Source: Pseudomonadota bacterium
GTDB lineage: Bacteria; Pseudomonadota; Gammaproteobacteria; Steroidobacterales; Woeseiaceae
Assembly (NCBI GenBank): GCA_022572185.1
Contig: JACZWL010000002.1
Coordinates: forward strand, 1 to 64,000
Reading direction: 5' to 3'
DNA: 64,000 bases
Part shown: one piece after another, positions 1-8,386 of the stretch
How positions within the stretch are numbered: the first letter of the stretch is position 1
Layout: each line of letters opens with the position of its first letter
Notes under the pieces: generated by a model
What the model was told of the DNA's origin: nothing
Seen by the model: the letters and a program-made list of their open reading frames with translations, nothing else
The model's database searches: none
Position numbers and translations under genes: made by a program

Positions 1-1
1 T

Positions 2-127
2 TCGCTTGCGAAAACGTTCGAAACCATTATCGGCGAGCGTTTGCTGACGCATTATCAATATCTCCGTGCGGCATTGAATAACGATCTGTATTATAACCTT
101 TCACTGAATAAATCAGAGCTTCCCTAA
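2..127 (+). CDS. C-terminal fragment of an unidentified protein (cut by window start)
   Basis: An open frame enters at the window edge and runs 41 codons to a TAA at 125-127, ending in LYYNLSLNKSELP. The residue mix (hydrophobics, aromatics and charges well interspersed) looks protein-like, but I do not recognise a family from this tail. It stops a few bases before a truncated tRNA-Leu, so it may belong to an element that integrated at, or was deleted into, that tRNA locus. The sequence to the left would settle its identity. Confidence 0.35.
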   Translation, partial: SLAKTFETIIGERLLTHYQYLRAALNNDLYYNLSLNKSELP

Positions 128-132
128 GCCAA

Positions 133-191
133 TCTACTTGGCCCCCACTAGCACCTGAAGCTAGTGTGCCTACCAATTCCGCCACCTCGAT
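133..191 (-). pseudogene. Truncated tRNA-Leu (CAG anticodon), 5' half only
   Basis: Read on the minus strand, the segment has the start of the acceptor arm, the D-arm sequence GGCGGAATTGGTAG and an anticodon arm CTAGCTTCAGGTGCTAG with anticodon CAG, as in class II tRNA-Leu. After about 55-60 nt the match stops in the variable arm. No TpsiC arm (GGTTCRANTCC) or acceptor 3' strand follows. It is therefore a tRNA remnant, broken on its 3' side by whatever lies at 1-132, and not a working gene. Confidence 0.6.
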
Positions 192-295
192 AGGTAAAGT
201 CCGTACAATCACGTCCTTCTTCGCGGGTGGCGCACTGTACTCACTGGCCACCATTTCTGTCAATCGGTACAGTTTTCCTGAGGGGAGAAAATAGC

Positions 296-2497
296 TTGGC
301 AAAGCGCAAAAAAACCACGTCCAGGAAGGCTCGTGGTAAGAATTACAAGCACCCGATTCCGGGCCGAAATGAACTTCTTGATTACCTCAAGCGTGCTGGC
401 CAGCCGCTGAAAGCCGATAGCATTTTGAGCGGATTTGGCTTGAAAGGTCTTCGCATGCGGGTAGCGCTGCTCGAGACGTTACAAAAGATGGTCAGGGCCG
501 GGCAGATCATCGAGAACCGGCGTGGTGAGTTTTGCCTGACAGAGAAGCTGGAACTGCTGACCGGGACCGTCAGCGGTCACAGCGACGGCTTCGGTTTCGT
601 GCGGCGGGACGACGGCAATGAGGACGTCTATCTCTCCGCCCGCGAAATGCGGTCAGTGATTCACGGTGACAGGGTCGCGATCAGGCTCGTCGGCGAAGAC
701 CGGCGAGGGCGCTTGGAAGGCCGGGTCGTGGAGGTACTCGAGCGCGGAATCACCGAGGTCGCAGGGCAGTTTATCCGCGAACGGGGCATCGGTGTTGTCG
801 TTCCCGATAATCCGAAAATCTCACACAGAATTCTGATCCCCAAAGACGAGGCGTCGTCGGCGAAACCGGGTCAGATCGTCGTCGCGCGAATTCTCGATTA
901 TCCGACAGACCTGGAGCAGCCGACCGGAAAGGTCATCCGTGTAATAGGCGGGCCGGAGAAGAAGGGCATAGCGACCGACATCGCGATACATTCACACGGT
1001 ATTCCGACGATCTGGCCAAAAGATGTCCGGCAGTCTGCGAGAAAACTGGGCCGTACGGTTCCGGCGGATGGCAAGAGGGGCCGGATCGATCTCCGCGATA
1101 CGCCGCTGGTGACGATTGACGGTGCTGATGCGCGAGATTTCGACGACGCTGTTTTCTGTGCGCCATCCGGGGCTGGCTGGCGCCTTGTCGTCGCGATTGC
1201 CGACGTCGGCCACTACGTTGAAAAAGGCACTCCGCTCGACCAGGAGGCGATCAAACGGGGGACATCGGTCTATTTTCCCGACCGGGTGGTACCGATGTTG
1301 CCGGAGGTGCTTTCGAACGGGCTGTGTTCGTTAAAGCCCAAGGTCGATCGCCTGTGCATGGTCTGCGACATGAAAATCAGCACGGACGGAAAAGTGACAC
1401 GGTCGAAATTCTATGAGGGGTTGATGCGTTCGGCCGCTCGCCTGACTTATGAGCAGGTCAACGGATTGCTCTCGAACGGCGTAAAGACCACGGTGCCGGG
1501 CAGTCTGCACAAGCCGCTAAGGGATTTACATGATTTGTACAAGGCGCTGGCCAAGGCTCGCAGGCGGCGCGGTGCAATCGAGCTGGATATTCCCCAGACG
1601 CGAATCAGGCTTGATGATAAAGGTGCGGTCAAGAGCATTGAGTCGGTGCCGCGCAATGATGCGCATCGACTGATCGAAGAGTGCATGATTGCCGCGAATG
1701 TGCAGGCGGCAAAATTCCTGCGCCGGCATCGCATTGCCGCTCTTTATCGTATTCACGCAAAGCCCGACCCGGATCGGTTCGACGAATTACGTCAGTATCT
1801 TTTGAGTCTCGGTCTCAAAGTGCCGCATTCGGAGCATGTCGAACCCCGACAATTCAATCAGATCCTGACGCAGGTACAGGGTCGTCCGGACGCGCAGGCG
1901 ATATCGATGGTCATGTTGAGATCGCTGGCGCATGCTGAATACAGCCCCAGAAACATCGGACATTTCGGCCTGTCGCTCGATGCCTACGCGCACTTCACCT
2001 CTCCGATTCGCCGCTATCCGGACCTGCTCGTGCATCGCGCCATCCGCCACATAGTCCGTGGCGGCAAGGCCGGCAGCCATGGATACGACGGTGGCAGCAT
2101 GGAACGGCTTGGCGCGATCAGTTCGGCACACGAGAGGAGGGCGGAGGACGCCACGCGAGAGGTCGAGGCATGGCTGAAATGCCAGTTCATGTCGGACAAG
2201 ATCGGCGATGATTTTGAGGGCCGTATAACCGGGGTCACGAACTTCGGTGTTTTTGTGCAACTTCCCGACTTGCAGATCGACGGTCTTGTCCATGTCACGA
2301 GCCTGCCAAATGATTACTATCATTTCCAACAGCGAGAATTGTGCCTGGTTGGAGAGCGGACGGGCAAAAGGTACGGGCTCGGCGATCAGTTACGCGTGAC
2401 AGTTGCCCGCGTCGATCTCGATTTGAAACGAATTGACTTCCGGCTGAGCGAAGAAAATGCGAAAGGGCGCCGGGCGGGTCGAAGGAGCAGGCGTTGA
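296..2497 (+). CDS. rnr: Ribonuclease R (3'-5' exoribonuclease)
   Basis: RNase R degrades structured RNA processively in the 3'-5' direction, acting in mRNA decay, rRNA quality control and trans-translation. The 733-residue protein shows the family layout: a basic N-terminus (AKRKKTTSRKARGK), an HTH-like segment, cold-shock domains, the RNB catalytic domain with DGADARDFDDAV near residues 275-285, a C-terminal S1 domain starting FEGRITGVTNFGVFVQL, and a short basic tail. I chose the TTG at 296 because AGGGGAG lies 8 nt upstream; the frame opens further upstream at a GTG, but those extra 23 residues are unlike the family. The TGA overlaps the TTG start of rlmB, the usual coupling of these genes in gammaproteobacteria. 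Confidence 0.95.
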   Translation: MAKRKKTTSRKARGKNYKHPIPGRNELLDYLKRAGQPLKADSILSGFGLKGLRMRVALLETLQKMVRAGQIIENRRGEFCLTEKLELLTGTVSGHSDGFGFVRRDDGNEDVYLSAREMRSVIHGDRVAIRLVGEDRRGRLEGRVVEVLERGITEVAGQFIRERGIGVVVPDNPKISHRILIPKDEASSAKPGQIVVARILDYPTDLEQPTGKVIRVIGGPEKKGIATDIAIHSHGIPTIWPKDVRQSARKLGRTVPADGKRGRIDLRDTPLVTIDGADARDFDDAVFCAPSGAGWRLVVAIADVGHYVEKGTPLDQEAIKRGTSVYFPDRVVPMLPEVLSNGLCSLKPKVDRLCMVCDMKISTDGKVTRSKFYEGLMRSAARLTYEQVNGLLSNGVKTTVPGSLHKPLRDLHDLYKALAKARRRRGAIELDIPQTRIRLDDKGAVKSIESVPRNDAHRLIEECMIAANVQAAKFLRRHRIAALYRIHAKPDPDRFDELRQYLLSLGLKVPHSEHVEPRQFNQILTQVQGRPDAQAISMVMLRSLAHAEYSPRNIGHFGLSLDAYAHFTSPIRRYPDLLVHRAIRHIVRGGKAGSHGYDGGSMERLGAISSAHERRAEDATREVEAWLKCQFMSDKIGDDFEGRITGVTNFGVFVQLPDLQIDGLVHVTSLPNDYYHFQQRELCLVGERTGKRYGLGDQLRVTVARVDLDLKRIDFRLSEENAKGRRAGRRSRR

Positions 2498-3255
2498 GTA
2501 AGTCTCGTTTTGTCAGCGGTCTTCGTGCCGTCGAGCAGCTCCTCGCGAGTCGCAGGGTCGAAGTCAGAAAGCTCTTTGCCGAGTATCAAACTGCCAATCC
2601 CAGAGTTGAATCGCTGATTGCCAAAGCCAGGGAACTCGGCATCGAGATTCAGGCAGCCAACCGGGCACGATTGCAACAGATAAGCGGCGAACCACGGCAC
2701 CAGGGCGTCGTTGCAGAGATCAGGCGCAGCACCACGCTCGACGAGGCTGGTTTGCGAACGCTGGTAGAACGACGCCTCACGGAGTCCCCCGAGGTGCCGC
2801 TCCTGTTACTTGTGCTGGACGGGGTCCAGGATCCGCACAATCTCGGCGCCTGTCTGCGCACCGCGGAAGCTGCCGGAGCTGATGCCGTCATTGTGCCGCG
2901 GCATGGTGCCGCCGGGCTCGGGCCGACCGTGAGCAAGGTCGCCGCAGGCGCAGCCGAGACGCTGCCATTCGTGCCTGTCGTCAACCTGAGCCGGGTGCTG
3001 TCCTGGCTGTCGGACTACTCGGTCCGGGCGATCGGGACCAGTGATGAAGCTGAAGAAAGCCTGTTCGATTGCGATTTGTCGGGCTCGGTTGCGATCGTGA
3101 TGGGCGGTGAAAATTCGGGCCTGCGCAAAGGCGTCGCCAATCGATGCAGCAATCTCGTCAGCTTGCCGATGCGCGGCGAAGTCGCCAGCCTGAACGTGTC
3201 TGTCGCTGCCGGCATCTGCCTGTACGAGGTGCTTCGGCAAAGACGACAAAAATAG
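2494..3255 (+). CDS. rlmB: 23S rRNA (Gm2251) 2'-O-methyltransferase
   Basis: This SpoU-family (SPOUT) enzyme uses SAM to methylate the 2'-OH of G2251 in the 23S rRNA P-loop. The 253 residues comprise an N-terminal substrate-binding domain (starting FVSGLRAVEQLLAS) and the trefoil-knot domain with motif 1 (LDGVQDPHNLGACLRTAEAAG), motif 2 (VMGGENSGLRKG) and motif 3 (LPMRGEVASLNVSVAAG). Length is normal. It starts at a TTG overlapping the rnr stop codon, implying translational coupling, and is closed by a very strong palindromic terminator. Confidence 0.95.
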   Translation: MSKSRFVSGLRAVEQLLASRRVEVRKLFAEYQTANPRVESLIAKARELGIEIQAANRARLQQISGEPRHQGVVAEIRRSTTLDEAGLRTLVERRLTESPEVPLLLLVLDGVQDPHNLGACLRTAEAAGADAVIVPRHGAAGLGPTVSKVAAGAAETLPFVPVVNLSRVLSWLSDYSVRAIGTSDEAEESLFDCDLSGSVAIVMGGENSGLRKGVANRCSNLVSLPMRGEVASLNVSVAAGICLYEVLRQRRQK

Positions 3256-3299
3256 GGGTCGAACCGCTAAGCTAGCTTAGCGGTTCGACCCCTATTTTT
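3248..3299 (+). terminator. 52-bp perfect palindrome followed by T-run; terminator after rlmB
   Basis: The two halves are perfectly complementary about a centre at 3273/3274 (AAGCTAGCTT), with outer GGGGTC/GACCCC and a run of Ts at 3294-3301. It would fold as a long hairpin ending in U-residues, so it can terminate rlmB transcription. Its length and perfection exceed an ordinary terminator, and its centre recurs in the large inverted repeat at 21366-21462, which suggests a repeat family (see findings). Confidence 0.8.
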
Positions 3300-3365
3300 T
3301 TCTTGCGCCAGCCTGCCTGCTTGGGTAGCATTCGCATCCCCGTCATGGTGGCGGGATAACCTCTT

Positions 3366-3389
3366 GCCTCACCGGTCAGACCGGGAGGC
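3366..3389 (+). promoter_or_regulatory. Hairpin in the rpsF leader, candidate S6:S18 autoregulatory site
   Basis: The stem GCCTC/GAGGC plus CCGG/CCGG with a bulged A and loop TCAGA lies 21 nt before rpsF. Many bacteria carry a 5'-UTR hairpin before rpsF that binds the S6:S18 heterodimer, with a key CCG element. Position and the CCG-containing helix fit, but I cannot confirm the exact consensus by eye. Confidence 0.3.
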
Positions 3390-3410
3390 TACAATCCGTA
3401 AGGGGAGACA

Positions 3411-4079
3411 ATGAGACACTACGAAATCGTGTTTCTGGTTCATCCGGACCAGAGCGAACAGGTGCCTGCCATGGTGGAACGCTACCAGGGCATGGTCACC
3501 AACTCAGGTGGCAAGGTTCACCGCTTCGAAGACTGGGGCCGCCGTCAGCTGGCTCACCCGATCAACAAAGCACACAAGGCGCACTTCGTTCTGCTGAACG
3601 TCGAGTGTAATCATGATGTTCTAACGGAAATCACCGCTGCATTTCGCTTCAACGACGCCGTGCTTCGTCATCTCGTAATCGGCCGTAAAGAAGCAGTCAC
3701 CGAGGCGTCGCCAATGGCGGTCGCAGTCGAGGAAGAAAAAGTCAAAGAACGCGAGTCGCAACGCCGGCGTGATGCGAAAGCTGCCGCTGAATCCGCGATG
3801 CGTGTGGGTTCGGGGGATGACTCCGGAGCCCCATCGGGCGATAAATCTGATGCAGCGGACAAGCGCGATGAAAAGCCAGCGGCAGATGACGCAGCTCCCG
3901 CCGATGAACCGGCAGCAGAGCAGATAGATGACAGTGCTGAGGCGAACCCTGAAAAAGCCACTGCAGACACAGCCGGGGAACCGGCAGCAGAACAGACAGA
4001 CGACAGTGCTGACGCGAGTACTGAAGAATCCACCGCAGACGCAGCCGGGGAAACGGCGGCCGAAGCCAAGAGCGCCTGA
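3411..4079 (+). CDS. rpsF: 30S ribosomal protein bS6 with long acidic repetitive tail
   Basis: bS6 pairs with bS18 on the platform of the 30S subunit. Residues 1-100 are an ordinary bS6 fold ([45 protein letters not shown]). After a charged segment ([18 protein letters not shown]) comes a disordered-looking Ala/Glu/Asp-rich tail to residue 222, against roughly 130 residues in E. coli bS6. Residues 167-190 and 191-214 are near-identical 24-residue repeats (PAAEQ.DDSA.A...), with a third partial unit at 215-222. AAGGGGAG before the ATG is a good ribosome-binding site. It begins the rpsF-rpsR-DUF2232-rplI operon. Confidence 0.95.
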   Translation: MRHYEIVFLVHPDQSEQVPAMVERYQGMVTNSGGKVHRFEDWGRRQLAHPINKAHKAHFVLLNVECNHDVLTEITAAFRFNDAVLRHLVIGRKEAVTEASPMAVAVEEEKVKERESQRRRDAKAAAESAMRVGSGDDSGAPSGDKSDAADKRDEKPAADDAAPADEPAAEQIDDSAEANPEKATADTAGEPAAEQTDDSADASTEESTADAAGETAAEAKSA

Positions 4080-4091
4080 CGGAGAACTGAT

Positions 4092-4316
4092 ATGAGTCGT
4101 TATTCACGGAGACGTAAGTATTGCCGTTTCACGGCCGAGGGCATCACGGAGATCGATTACAAGGATCTCAATTTGCTCAAGGCATATGTCACGGAGACCG
4201 GAAAAATCGTACCCAGTAGAATTACGGGCACGAAAGCCCATTACCAGCGACAGCTGTCGACGGCAGTAAAACGCGCTCGTTACCTGGCACTTCTGCCATA
4301 TACCGACCGGCACTAA
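4092..4316 (+). CDS. rpsR: 30S ribosomal protein bS18
   Basis: Seventy-four residues, the normal bS18 length. The protein binds 16S rRNA on the 30S platform next to bS6. The sequence includes the conserved YFR-like start ([22 protein letters not shown]), the core [22 protein letters not shown], and the basic C-terminus [29 protein letters not shown] lies upstream of the ATG and only 12 nt separate it from rpsF, so the pair is co-transcribed. Unlike bS6, its length is entirely conventional. Confidence 0.97.
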   Translation: MSRYSRRRKYCRFTAEGITEIDYKDLNLLKAYVTETGKIVPSRITGTKAHYQRQLSTAVKRARYLALLPYTDRH

Positions 4317-4341
4317 AGTCCGCGGGGTAAAGGTTAAGAGC

Positions 4342-5223
4342 GTGCAACCGATGGCCGCATGGCTGGTTGCCCGACCGGAGCGAGCAGTCTTCATTTTGCT
4401 TGCGTCGTTCCTGCTGCCGATCACGCAGATTCTGGGTAGCGCTGTTTTGGTATTGTTGGTATTGAGTCGGGGCCCCGGACGAGCGGCGGTTTTGGCGGTG
4501 TTCGGTTTCGGCGCATTGCTGGCGTTGGCGCTTGTTAGCAAAGTGCCGGTGTCACAAGTGTTTCAGGTCGTATTGACGATCTGGTTGCCGGGAATGGTCC
4601 TGGCGCTTTTGTTGCAACGCATGAGGTCACTGACCTTGCTGTTGCAGACCACGGTTCTTGCAGCCATGGTCGTCATCGTCGGATTGTATGTTGTGCTTGG
4701 CGATCCCGCGGCCTACTGGTACGCCATGCTGGAGGATTTCGCCGGTGTGTGGCAGGAAGCCGGATTGCAGCAGGAGGCAGATTTATTCGTCCAGCTGCTG
4801 CCGTATGCACCGCAGATGACAGGGATTTTTGTCTCGATTGGCTGGTTGTTGCATGTTGTTGCGTTGCTGGCCGGATACGCAGCTTACATCAGCCTGCCTG
4901 GCCAGTCAGATGGGTTTGGCCGGTTTTCGGACTTGAATTTCGGCCGGGTGCTGGCCCTGGTCTTAGCGCTGGCATCGATAGTGGCGATGGTCACCGCTTC
5001 AATCTGGGTGCAGAATGTTGCGTTTGTATTGTTCGTAATTTTCTGGCTGCAGGGACTGGCGTTATTGCATTGGTTGCGCCGCGCAGGGCGATTGCCAACG
5101 GTTGTGCTGGCGGGAGTATATGTGCTGACGGTACTGCTGGGCCCGCTGCTTGTGACGGCGGTCGGCGTGATGGGTTACACAGATGCGTGGTTCAACTATC
5201 GACCTCGCATTGACAAAAAATGA
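4342..5223 (+). CDS. DUF2232 family multispanning membrane protein
   Basis: This is a 293-residue, strongly hydrophobic protein with about eight predicted membrane spans (for example ILLASFLLPITQILGSAVLVLLVL, AAVLAVFGFGALLALALVSKV, VVALLAGYAAYISL, VVLAGVYVLTVLLGPLLVTAVGVMGYTD). Proteins of the DUF2232 type commonly sit between rpsR and rplI in proteobacteria, and position supports the call as much as sequence does. The ending TDAWFNYRPRIDKK is typical of the family. Its molecular function is unknown. The start is GTG with AAAGG 8 nt upstream; an in-frame ATG three codons on is possible. Confidence 0.75.
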   Translation: MQPMAAWLVARPERAVFILLASFLLPITQILGSAVLVLLVLSRGPGRAAVLAVFGFGALLALALVSKVPVSQVFQVVLTIWLPGMVLALLLQRMRSLTLLLQTTVLAAMVVIVGLYVVLGDPAAYWYAMLEDFAGVWQEAGLQQEADLFVQLLPYAPQMTGIFVSIGWLLHVVALLAGYAAYISLPGQSDGFGRFSDLNFGRVLALVLALASIVAMVTASIWVQNVAFVLFVIFWLQGLALLHWLRRAGRLPTVVLAGVYVLTVLLGPLLVTAVGVMGYTDAWFNYRPRIDKK

Positions 5224-5284
5224 GTGCTTGCGCTGAACATTGCGGCAGGCAAACCGTATAGAGACAGGTAACAGGGTTTGAAAT

Positions 5285-5746
5285 ATGAACGTTATTTTGT
5301 TGGACAAGGTTGAAAATCTCGGCGATATCGGTGACCTGGTCACCGTGAAGCCAGGTTACGGCCGTAACTACTTGTTGCCCTCGGGCAAAGCATCACTGGC
5401 CACGCCGGAAAACATTGCGGAATTTGAAGCCCGGCGCGCTGACCTGGAAAAACATGCGGCCGAGGAGCTGACTGCAGCCAAAGCGCGCGCCGAGCTGGTG
5501 CAGGGCATGGAGCTTGTCATACAGGCCAATGTAGGCACGGAGGGCAAGTTGTTCGGCTCGGTTGGTCCCATTGATATCGCTGATGCCTGTGAAAAGGTTG
5601 GCGTCGAGATCGCGCGAAGCGAAGTGCGCATGCCCGACGGACCCATCCACGAGGCGGGCGATTATACGGTGGGCCTGCATTTTCACTCGGATGTAAATGC
5701 CGAAATCACGGTCAAAGTCGTCGCGGACGAAGAGCCGGTCATGTGA
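5285..5746 (+). CDS. rplI: 50S ribosomal protein bL9
   Basis: bL9 binds domain V of 23S rRNA near the L1 stalk and influences frame maintenance. The 153 residues show the N-terminal domain (MNVILLDKVENLGDIGDLVTVKPGYGRNYLLP), the long connecting helix (ENIAEFEARRADLEKHAAEELTAAKARAE) and the C-terminal domain (GKLFGSVGPIDIADA). The length is as expected. The gene is 61 bp after the DUF2232 gene, with dnaB following, which is a classic order. Confidence 0.97.
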   Translation: MNVILLDKVENLGDIGDLVTVKPGYGRNYLLPSGKASLATPENIAEFEARRADLEKHAAEELTAAKARAELVQGMELVIQANVGTEGKLFGSVGPIDIADACEKVGVEIARSEVRMPDGPIHEAGDYTVGLHFHSDVNAEITVKVVADEEPVM

Positions 5747-5848
5747 TACGGTAGTGACAATATGACCCGGGTCGAATGACCAACAAAACATGATGAAGGG
5801 CGGATGTACCTGCGCCCGAAACTGGCGATAGCCCAAGGATTTTTCTGC

Positions 5849-7246
5849 ATGGTTCGAGCGCTGGACGACGGGGCAGCAATTGATTCAGCCGAACACCGGC
5901 TGAAGGTGCCGCCGAATTCCATAGAGGCCGAGCAGTCATTGCTTGGCGGGCTTATGCTCGACAACGCGGCGTGGGATAAAGTTGCCGACCTGATCGTTGC
6001 GTCAGACTTCTATCGCAAAGACCACCGGCTGATTTTCGCCGCTATCGCCGAACTGGCTGAAACCAGCAATCCCTGCGACGTTGTTACCCTGTCCGAGCTG
6101 CTGGACAATCGTGACGAGCTCGAAGCCTCTGGTGGCCTCGAATACCTCGCCATGCTGAGCAACGAGACGCCAGGGGCGGCAAATGTCCGTGCCTACGCCA
6201 AGATTCTCAGGGAGCGGTCGACGCTCAGGTCCCTGATCAGTGCCGGCAACCAGATCAGCGGCAGTGCTTTTGCCACCGACGGACGCAGCGCCTCCGACCT
6301 CGTCGACCACGCAGAAAGGCTGGTGTTTGAAATCGCCGAGAAAGGTTCGCGGGGGCAGGTCGGCTTCAGGCACCTGAAAAGCATCCTTCCTGACGCCGTA
6401 GACCGAATCGATCTTCTGCATCAGTCGGGCGGCGACATCACCGGTATCCCGACCGGATTTACCGAATTCGACAAGTTGACGGCAGGTTTGCAGGCGGGCG
6501 AGTTGATCGTGATCGCGGGGCGACCCTCGATGGGCAAGTCAACACTGGCGGTCAATATTGCAGAAAACGCGGCAATCGGCGCCCGGGTGCCGACCGCAAT
6601 CTTCTCGATGGAAATGCCTTCCCAGCAACTGGCGTTTCGGATGATTTCATCGCTCGGACGTGTCGATCAGACGCACCTGCGAACGGGTAATTTCCCTGAC
6701 GAAGACTGGTCACGAATTAATACCGCCGTGCAACTGATGTCGGATGCACCGATCTTCATCGATGATTCGGCGTCTCTGTCGCCGACGGAAATTCGTGCGC
6801 GGGCCAGACGTCTGAAACGCGAGCACGGCCTCGGCCTGATCGTGGTGGATTACTTGCAGCTTATGCAGGTTCATGGCAGCACGGAAAATCGCGCTACCGA
6901 AATATCCGAAATTTCCCGGTCACTCAAAGCGCTGGCCAAGGAACTCGAGTTACCGATCATTGCCCTGTCTCAGTTGAATCGCAGTGTGGAACAAAGGACG
7001 GACAAGAGACCTGTAATGTCGGACCTCCGGGAGTCAGGTGCGATCGAGCAGGACGCGGACCTGATTGTCTTTATCTACCGGGAGGAAGTTTATAATCAGG
7101 ATACACCGCGCAAAGGCATCGCAGACATCAGTATTGCCAAACAGCGCAACGGCCCCATCGGCGACTTTCTCCTGACATTTGTCGGCCGCTTCACCAAGTT
7201 CGAGAACTGGGTTCCCGAGGCCTACGGGGATGAGGCGTATCCGTGA
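5849..7246 (+). CDS. dnaB: Replicative DNA helicase DnaB
   Basis: DnaB is the hexameric 5'-3' helicase that unwinds the replication fork and recruits primase. The protein has the N-terminal helical domain (PPNSIEAEQSLLGGLMLDNAAWD), a linker, and a RecA-like C-terminal domain with Walker A GRPSMGKST near residue 224 and Walker B VVDYLQLM near 333, then SDLRESGAIEQDADLI. I place the start at the ATG at 5849 (AAGGA 9 nt upstream, 465 aa), not at an ATG 15 codons earlier with poor spacing. Its TGA overlaps the GTG of alr. No intein or split was seen. Confidence 0.95.
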   Translation: MVRALDDGAAIDSAEHRLKVPPNSIEAEQSLLGGLMLDNAAWDKVADLIVASDFYRKDHRLIFAAIAELAETSNPCDVVTLSELLDNRDELEASGGLEYLAMLSNETPGAANVRAYAKILRERSTLRSLISAGNQISGSAFATDGRSASDLVDHAERLVFEIAEKGSRGQVGFRHLKSILPDAVDRIDLLHQSGGDITGIPTGFTEFDKLTAGLQAGELIVIAGRPSMGKSTLAVNIAENAAIGARVPTAIFSMEMPSQQLAFRMISSLGRVDQTHLRTGNFPDEDWSRINTAVQLMSDAPIFIDDSASLSPTEIRARARRLKREHGLGLIVVDYLQLMQVHGSTENRATEISEISRSLKALAKELELPIIALSQLNRSVEQRTDKRPVMSDLRESGAIEQDADLIVFIYREEVYNQDTPRKGIADISIAKQRNGPIGDFLLTFVGRFTKFENWVPEAYGDEAYP

Positions 7247-8331
7247 CTTTTGGGGCACGGGCAGTCATCAAGCTCGGCGCACTCAAGCATAATCTCAAGG
7301 TAATTCGCGAAAAGGCGCCGGGTACCCGGGTGATGGCCGTCATCAAAGCCAATGCCTATGGCCACGGCATGCTTGAAGTGGCGAAGACGCTTGCTGATGT
7401 TGACAGCCTTGCTGTTGCCCGCCCAGGCGAGGCGCAGGCATTGCGCGAAGCCGGTATCGACTCTCCGATCGTAATACTTGAAGGTGTTTTTGCCGGCGCA
7501 GAACTTGGCATGGCAGTCGATGCCGGTTTCGACATCGTTGTCCATTGCATCGAGCAATTCGAGTTGCTGGAGCAGTTCGAAGCCGGACGGCTGAGCGTCT
7601 GGCTGAAATTCGACACCGGCATGAATCGTCTGGGCTTCCGTGTGTCGGATGCGGAAGCGCTCATCAATCGCGCACGAGAGTGCAGGGCGATCGGGGAATT
7701 GCGGCTGATGAGTCATCTTGCGAATGCCAATGACCGGCAGGACGGCAAAACGGCCGACCAGTTGAGTCTGTTTCGGTCGATAGCCGACGGCTTTGACGGC
7801 GATGTCAGTATCGCCAATTCACCTGGATTATTCGGCTGGCCGGACAGCATCCCAAAGCCATCGGGAGACATCTGGATAAGGCCCGGCATCGCTCTCTACG
7901 GAATATCTCCGTTCGATGGAACTTCGGGCGCAGATCTGGGACTACGCCCGGTGATGCAACTGGAGTCGCGACTGATATCCGTCAAAACAATCAATGCCGG
8001 TGATCCGGTCGGCTATGGCGGCACCTGGGAAGCAGAACAGGACAGCATTATCGGCGTCGTGGCAGCTGGTTATGGAGACGGCTATTCACGTTTTGCGCCG
8101 TCAGGCACACCGGTACTCGTCAACAATCGCAGGGTGCCACTCGCTGGCAGAGTTTCCATGGACATGCTTACCGTCGATCTCGGGCCCGATGCGTCCGACA
8201 AGGTCGGCGATCCCGTTTTGCTGTGGGGCGATGGTCTGCCGGTAGAGGAAATAGCACAGTATGCCGGCAGCATTCCGTACCAGCTTGTTTGTGCTGTATT
8301 GAATCGTGAGCCCAATATGGCGGTGGACTGA
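7243..8331 (+). CDS. alr: Alanine racemase
   Basis: This PLP enzyme interconverts L- and D-alanine for peptidoglycan. The PLP-lysine motif AVIKANAYGHG is near residue 35 and the catalytic-tyrosine motif AAGYGDGYSR near residue 280. The substrate-pocket segments WLKFDTGMNRLGF, NSPGLFGWP and RPGIALYGISP are also clear. At 362 residues it has normal length. The GTG start lies inside the dnaB stop, giving the gammaproteobacterial dnaB-alr order with tight coupling. It converges with the FHA gene on the other strand. Confidence 0.96.
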   Translation: MTFGARAVIKLGALKHNLKVIREKAPGTRVMAVIKANAYGHGMLEVAKTLADVDSLAVARPGEAQALREAGIDSPIVILEGVFAGAELGMAVDAGFDIVVHCIEQFELLEQFEAGRLSVWLKFDTGMNRLGFRVSDAEALINRARECRAIGELRLMSHLANANDRQDGKTADQLSLFRSIADGFDGDVSIANSPGLFGWPDSIPKPSGDIWIRPGIALYGISPFDGTSGADLGLRPVMQLESRLISVKTINAGDPVGYGGTWEAEQDSIIGVVAAGYGDGYSRFAPSGTPVLVNNRRVPLAGRVSMDMLTVDLGPDASDKVGDPVLLWGDGLPVEEIAQYAGSIPYQLVCAVLNREPNMAVD

Positions 8332-8386
8332 TCGGGCTAGGGATCGCCCGTCAGGACGAGCGAATTGACGATTCGTTGCGCTCGAA

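Noticed and set aside
27-302. 91-residue minus-strand frame across the tRNA-Leu fragment
   Set aside because: It crosses a tRNA remnant and the rnr leader, and the product resembles nothing.
1787-2329. 180-residue minus-strand frame opposite rnr
   Set aside because: It lies wholly within the conserved RNB/S1 coding region and has no family features.
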